Positions 13,884-15,833 of a stretch of DNA of 15,833 nt are shown one piece after another. The position numbers and the translations under genes were made by a program. The notes under the pieces are model-generated. The model was given only the letters and a program-made list of their open reading frames with translations. It did not search any database and had not been told where the DNA came from. Positions within the stretch are counted from its first letter, which is position 1, and the number at the start of each line of letters is the position of its first letter. The DNA is from an uncultured bacterium (GTDB taxonomy: Bacteria; Actinomycetota; Coriobacteriia; Coriobacteriales; Coriobacteriaceae): contig CAJMSV010000040.1 of NCBI GenBank assembly GCA_905216175.1, forward strand, positions 1-15,833, written 5' to 3'.

Positions 13884-15502
13884 TGACCGACGCGCGCGAG
13901 GCTGCGCAGAACCTGATCGAGTACGCTATCCACCGATCGATGATCGGACAGGACGACCGCATCTGGGCCTACAACACCATTCTGGAGTGCATCGGCGCCA
14001 CGGGCCCCGCGCTCAACATGGCCTGGGCGCTCAAGACCGAGAAGATTTCGCTCTTGCACCCCGATACCCTGCCCGATTTTGACCTGGAGGGCACGCTCGC
14101 CGCGCTTTCCGAGGCCGCCGTTGCCAACGGTGCTGCCGAAGACACGGTGTCGGGCCGCGACCGCATCGCCATGCGCATCATGGGCGCGCTCATGCCGAGG
14201 CCTTCGGTTGTAAACGAGGAATTCAACGGCCGCATGGGCGTCAACGAGCCCCGCGCCGCGACCGACTGGTTCTACGGTCTGTGCTGCGACGCCGGCTACG
14301 TGCGCCGTGCCGCCATCGCGCGCAACATCAAATGGCGCACCCCCACCAACTGTGGCGACCTGGAGATCACCATCAACCTGACGAAGCCCGAGAAGGACCC
14401 GCGCGACATTGCCGCAGCCGGCGCCGCAAAGAACACGGGCGAGAAGTATCCCGCCTGCCAGCTGTGCATCGAGAACGAGGGCTATCCCGGACGCTCCGCC
14501 GCAGCCGACGGCGGCGCCCATCCCGCCCGCCAGAATCTGCGCGTTATCCCCATCCAGCTCGACGGCGAGCGCTGGGGCTTCCAGTACAGCCCGTACGCGT
14601 ACTTTAACGAGCATTGCATTGCCATGAGCTCCGAGCATCGCCCGATGCACGTCGACCGCAAGGGGCTGACCTGCCTGCTCGATTTTGTGGACCTGTTCCC
14701 GCACTACTTTATTGGCTCCAACGCCGACCTGCCCATCGTGGGCGGCTCGATTCTGTCGCACGACCACTTCCAGGGCGGCGCGCACGAGTTCCCCATGATG
14801 CATGCCGCCGAGGTCTCGCAGTTTAGCGTGCCCGGCTTTGACCAGGTCAGCGGCACCGTGTTGCAGTGGCCGCTTTCGGTGCTGCGACTGCGCTCGCACG
14901 ATCGCACCCAGCTGCTCGATGCTGCCGAGAAGATTATCCTCGCCTGGCGCGAGTGGACCGACGAGTCCGTGGGCGTTATCGCACACACAGCCGACGGCGT
15001 AGCGCACAACACCGTAACGCCCGTCATCCGCCGCGTCGACTCCCGCGGCAACGCCGGCGGCGAAATCTACGAGGCCTACCTGGCGCTTCGCTGCAATATC
15101 ACGACCGACGAGCATCCGCTGGGCGTATTCCACCCGCATGCCGAGTACCACCACATTAAAAAGGAGAACATCGGCCTGATCGAGGTCATGGGCCTGGCAA
15201 TTCTGCCGCCGCGCCTGGTTCCCGAGCTTGGCGCTGTCCGCGAGCATCTGCTGGCAGCCAAGGCCGATGCCAGCTACGACCTTGCCGGTGCACTCGAGGG
15301 CGATGATCTATGCCGCAGCCACGCCGCATGGGCCGAGGATGTCTATGCCCGCCGCGCCAACGAGCTTACGGCCGACAACGCCATCGATATCCTGCACGAG
15401 GAGGTCGGCGTGGTGTTTGGCCACGTGCTCGACAACGCCGGCGTCTTTAAGTGGGACGAAGCCGGCCGCGCCGCCCAGCAGCGCTTTATCGACTCACTGT
15501 AA
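13874..15502 (+). CDS. galT: UDP-glucose--hexose-1-phosphate uridylyltransferase, class II
   Basis: Leloir enzyme exchanging UMP between UDP-glucose and galactose 1-phosphate, 542 residues. It is the class II form found in Firmicutes and related gut bacteria, not the E. coli type. Seen: YPACQLCIENEGYPG (192-206), HPARQNLRVIP (216-226), YFNEHCI (243-249), and the conserved SNADLPIVGG then SILSHDHFQGG (282-302, with H296 and H298 as active-site candidates). The ATG at 13874 lies inside the galK end, 10 nt after AAGGGGG; a second ATG at 13883 overlaps the galK stop as TAATG and is an equally plausible coupled start. Slightly longer than the usual 490-520 residues. A strong terminator follows. 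No galE is present in the window. Confidence 0.95.
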   Translation: MAVMTDAREAAQNLIEYAIHRSMIGQDDRIWAYNTILECIGATGPALNMAWALKTEKISLLHPDTLPDFDLEGTLAALSEAAVANGAAEDTVSGRDRIAMRIMGALMPRPSVVNEEFNGRMGVNEPRAATDWFYGLCCDAGYVRRAAIARNIKWRTPTNCGDLEITINLTKPEKDPRDIAAAGAAKNTGEKYPACQLCIENEGYPGRSAAADGGAHPARQNLRVIPIQLDGERWGFQYSPYAYFNEHCIAMSSEHRPMHVDRKGLTCLLDFVDLFPHYFIGSNADLPIVGGSILSHDHFQGGAHEFPMMHAAEVSQFSVPGFDQVSGTVLQWPLSVLRLRSHDRTQLLDAAEKIILAWREWTDESVGVIAHTADGVAHNTVTPVIRRVDSRGNAGGEIYEAYLALRCNITTDEHPLGVFHPHAEYHHIKKENIGLIEVMGLAILPPRLVPELGAVREHLLAAKADASYDLAGALEGDDLCRSHAAWAEDVYARRANELTADNAIDILHEEVGVVFGHVLDNAGVFKWDEAGRAAQQRFIDSL

Positions 15503-15549
15503 TGGTCCCTTGGGGACGGAGGAAAACAGATCATTTCGTCTTCAAGACA

Positions 15550-15589
15550 ACGGCGCCCGCCGGCAACATCGCCGACGGGCGCCGTTTTT
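15550..15589 (+). terminator. Intrinsic terminator of galK-galT
   Basis: A 10-bp GC-rich stem ACGGCGCCCG (15550-15559) with CGGGCGCCGT (15576-15585), followed by a T-run to 15589. It lies 47 nt after the galT stop and closes the gal operon. Confidence 0.9.
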
Positions 15590-15593
15590 GAGT

Positions 15594-15664
15594 GTAGTCA
15601 TTGGGGTCATTCTTAAGGGGCGTTCTTAAACGACTAGTCATTAAAGAGCGTCCCCAATGACTAC
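15594..15664. repeat. Palindromic intergenic element with internal duplication
   Basis: A 13-bp inverted repeat GTAGTCATTGGGG (15594-15606) with CCCCAATGACTAC (15652-15664). The left arm carries a near-tandem duplication, GGGGTCATTCTTAA (15603-15616) then GGGGCGTTCTTAA (15617-15629). Either GGGG can pair with the single CCCC, and the inner copy extends imperfectly into TTAAAGAGCG (15641-15650). It looks like a degenerate REP/MITE-type palindrome that gained a slippage duplication. Non-coding. Confidence 0.65.
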
Positions 15665-15699
15665 TTGCGACCAAGGCAACGCCGGTGTCTTGGCAACGA

Positions 15700-15833
15700 C
15701 AGCGAAAACGCCCCTAAGCGAGCAAGGTGACGTGAAAGAGGAGGGCATTGACCTTTTGGTCATGCCCGACGATTGAACGTCAGATTGCCGCTTAGGGGCG
15801 TTTGCAGCGTCGAGCAGTTACGCGGTTCGTAGA
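15700..15833. repeat. Structured intergenic repeat, copy 2 (cut by window end)
   Basis: Inverted partner of the element at 1314-1458. The 15-bp base stem 15706-15720 with 15789-15803 is perfect. The rod continues with GCAA/TTGC and TGACGT (15728-15733) with ACGTCA (15777-15782), then an apical hairpin GGGCAT/ATGCCC plus GACC/GGTC (15743-15753 with 15758-15767, loop TTTT). The final GTTACGCGGTT (15817-15827) begins the second hairpin seen complete in copy 1; its other arm lies beyond the window. It sits downstream of the gal terminator. Confidence 0.8.

Noticed and set aside
13865..15247. Minus-strand frame of 460 codons opposite galT
   Set aside because: galT is clearly real with conserved motifs throughout; the antisense frame is a GC-rich shadow with no domain.
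1314..15833. The inverted repeat copies as ends of a 14-kb composite transposon or invertible segment
   Set aside because: No transposase, recombinase or target-site duplication is seen, and the enclosed genes look like ordinary chromosomal genes. Rare inversion by homologous recombination is possible but unsupported.

Overview
The window looks like chromosome of a high-GC, anaerobic gut actinobacterium of the Coriobacteriia, most likely Collinsella or a close relative. This rests on GC-rich coding sequence, Shine-Dalgarno-led genes, a flavodiiron protein typical of anaerobes, a class II (Firmicutes-type) galT, and long palindromic intergenic repeats. The taxonomic call is inference; there is no rRNA or tRNA gene to anchor it.

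Layout. (1) 1-4482, minus strand: a BceA/BceB-type ABC pair (ATPase at 3697-4482, FtsX-like permease at 1497-3707, overlapping), then an APC-family amino acid permease (48-1187) whose frame is cut by an in-frame TAG in the loop after about the tenth membrane helix, with a second in-frame TAG 14 codons on. (2) 4631-5620, plus: one continuous frame joining a MutT/NudG-like Nudix hydrolase to a Vsr-type T:G mismatch endonuclease through a basic linker. (3) 5876-7729, plus: a possible small protein, an AraC-type regulator with a possible leaderless start, and a HAD phosphatase. (4) 7730-7953: a 151-nt nested palindrome between convergent genes. (5) 7954-9950: a class II ketose-bisphosphate aldolase (minus) divergent from a DeoR-family regulator (plus), across an AT-rich control region. 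(6) 10018-11178, minus: a flavodiiron protein, sharing a bidirectional terminator with the DeoR gene. (7) 11308-15502: a LacI-family regulator (minus) divergent from a galK-galT operon (plus), with three near-identical LacI-type operator candidates between them.

Functional picture. galK and galT supply two Leloir steps under probable control by the adjacent LacI protein; no galE or sugar transporter lies in the window. The aldolase/DeoR pair looks like a second sugar or sugar-phosphate catabolic unit. The ABC pair suggests antimicrobial-peptide resistance or sensing, but no two-component system is adjacent.

The most unusual non-coding signal is a roughly 145-nt structured repeat present twice in opposite orientation (1314-1458, and 15700 to the window end). 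The two copies are almost identical except for a 21-nt apical segment that has diverged heavily while both versions still form a hairpin. The most unusual coding signal is the Nudix-Vsr fusion.
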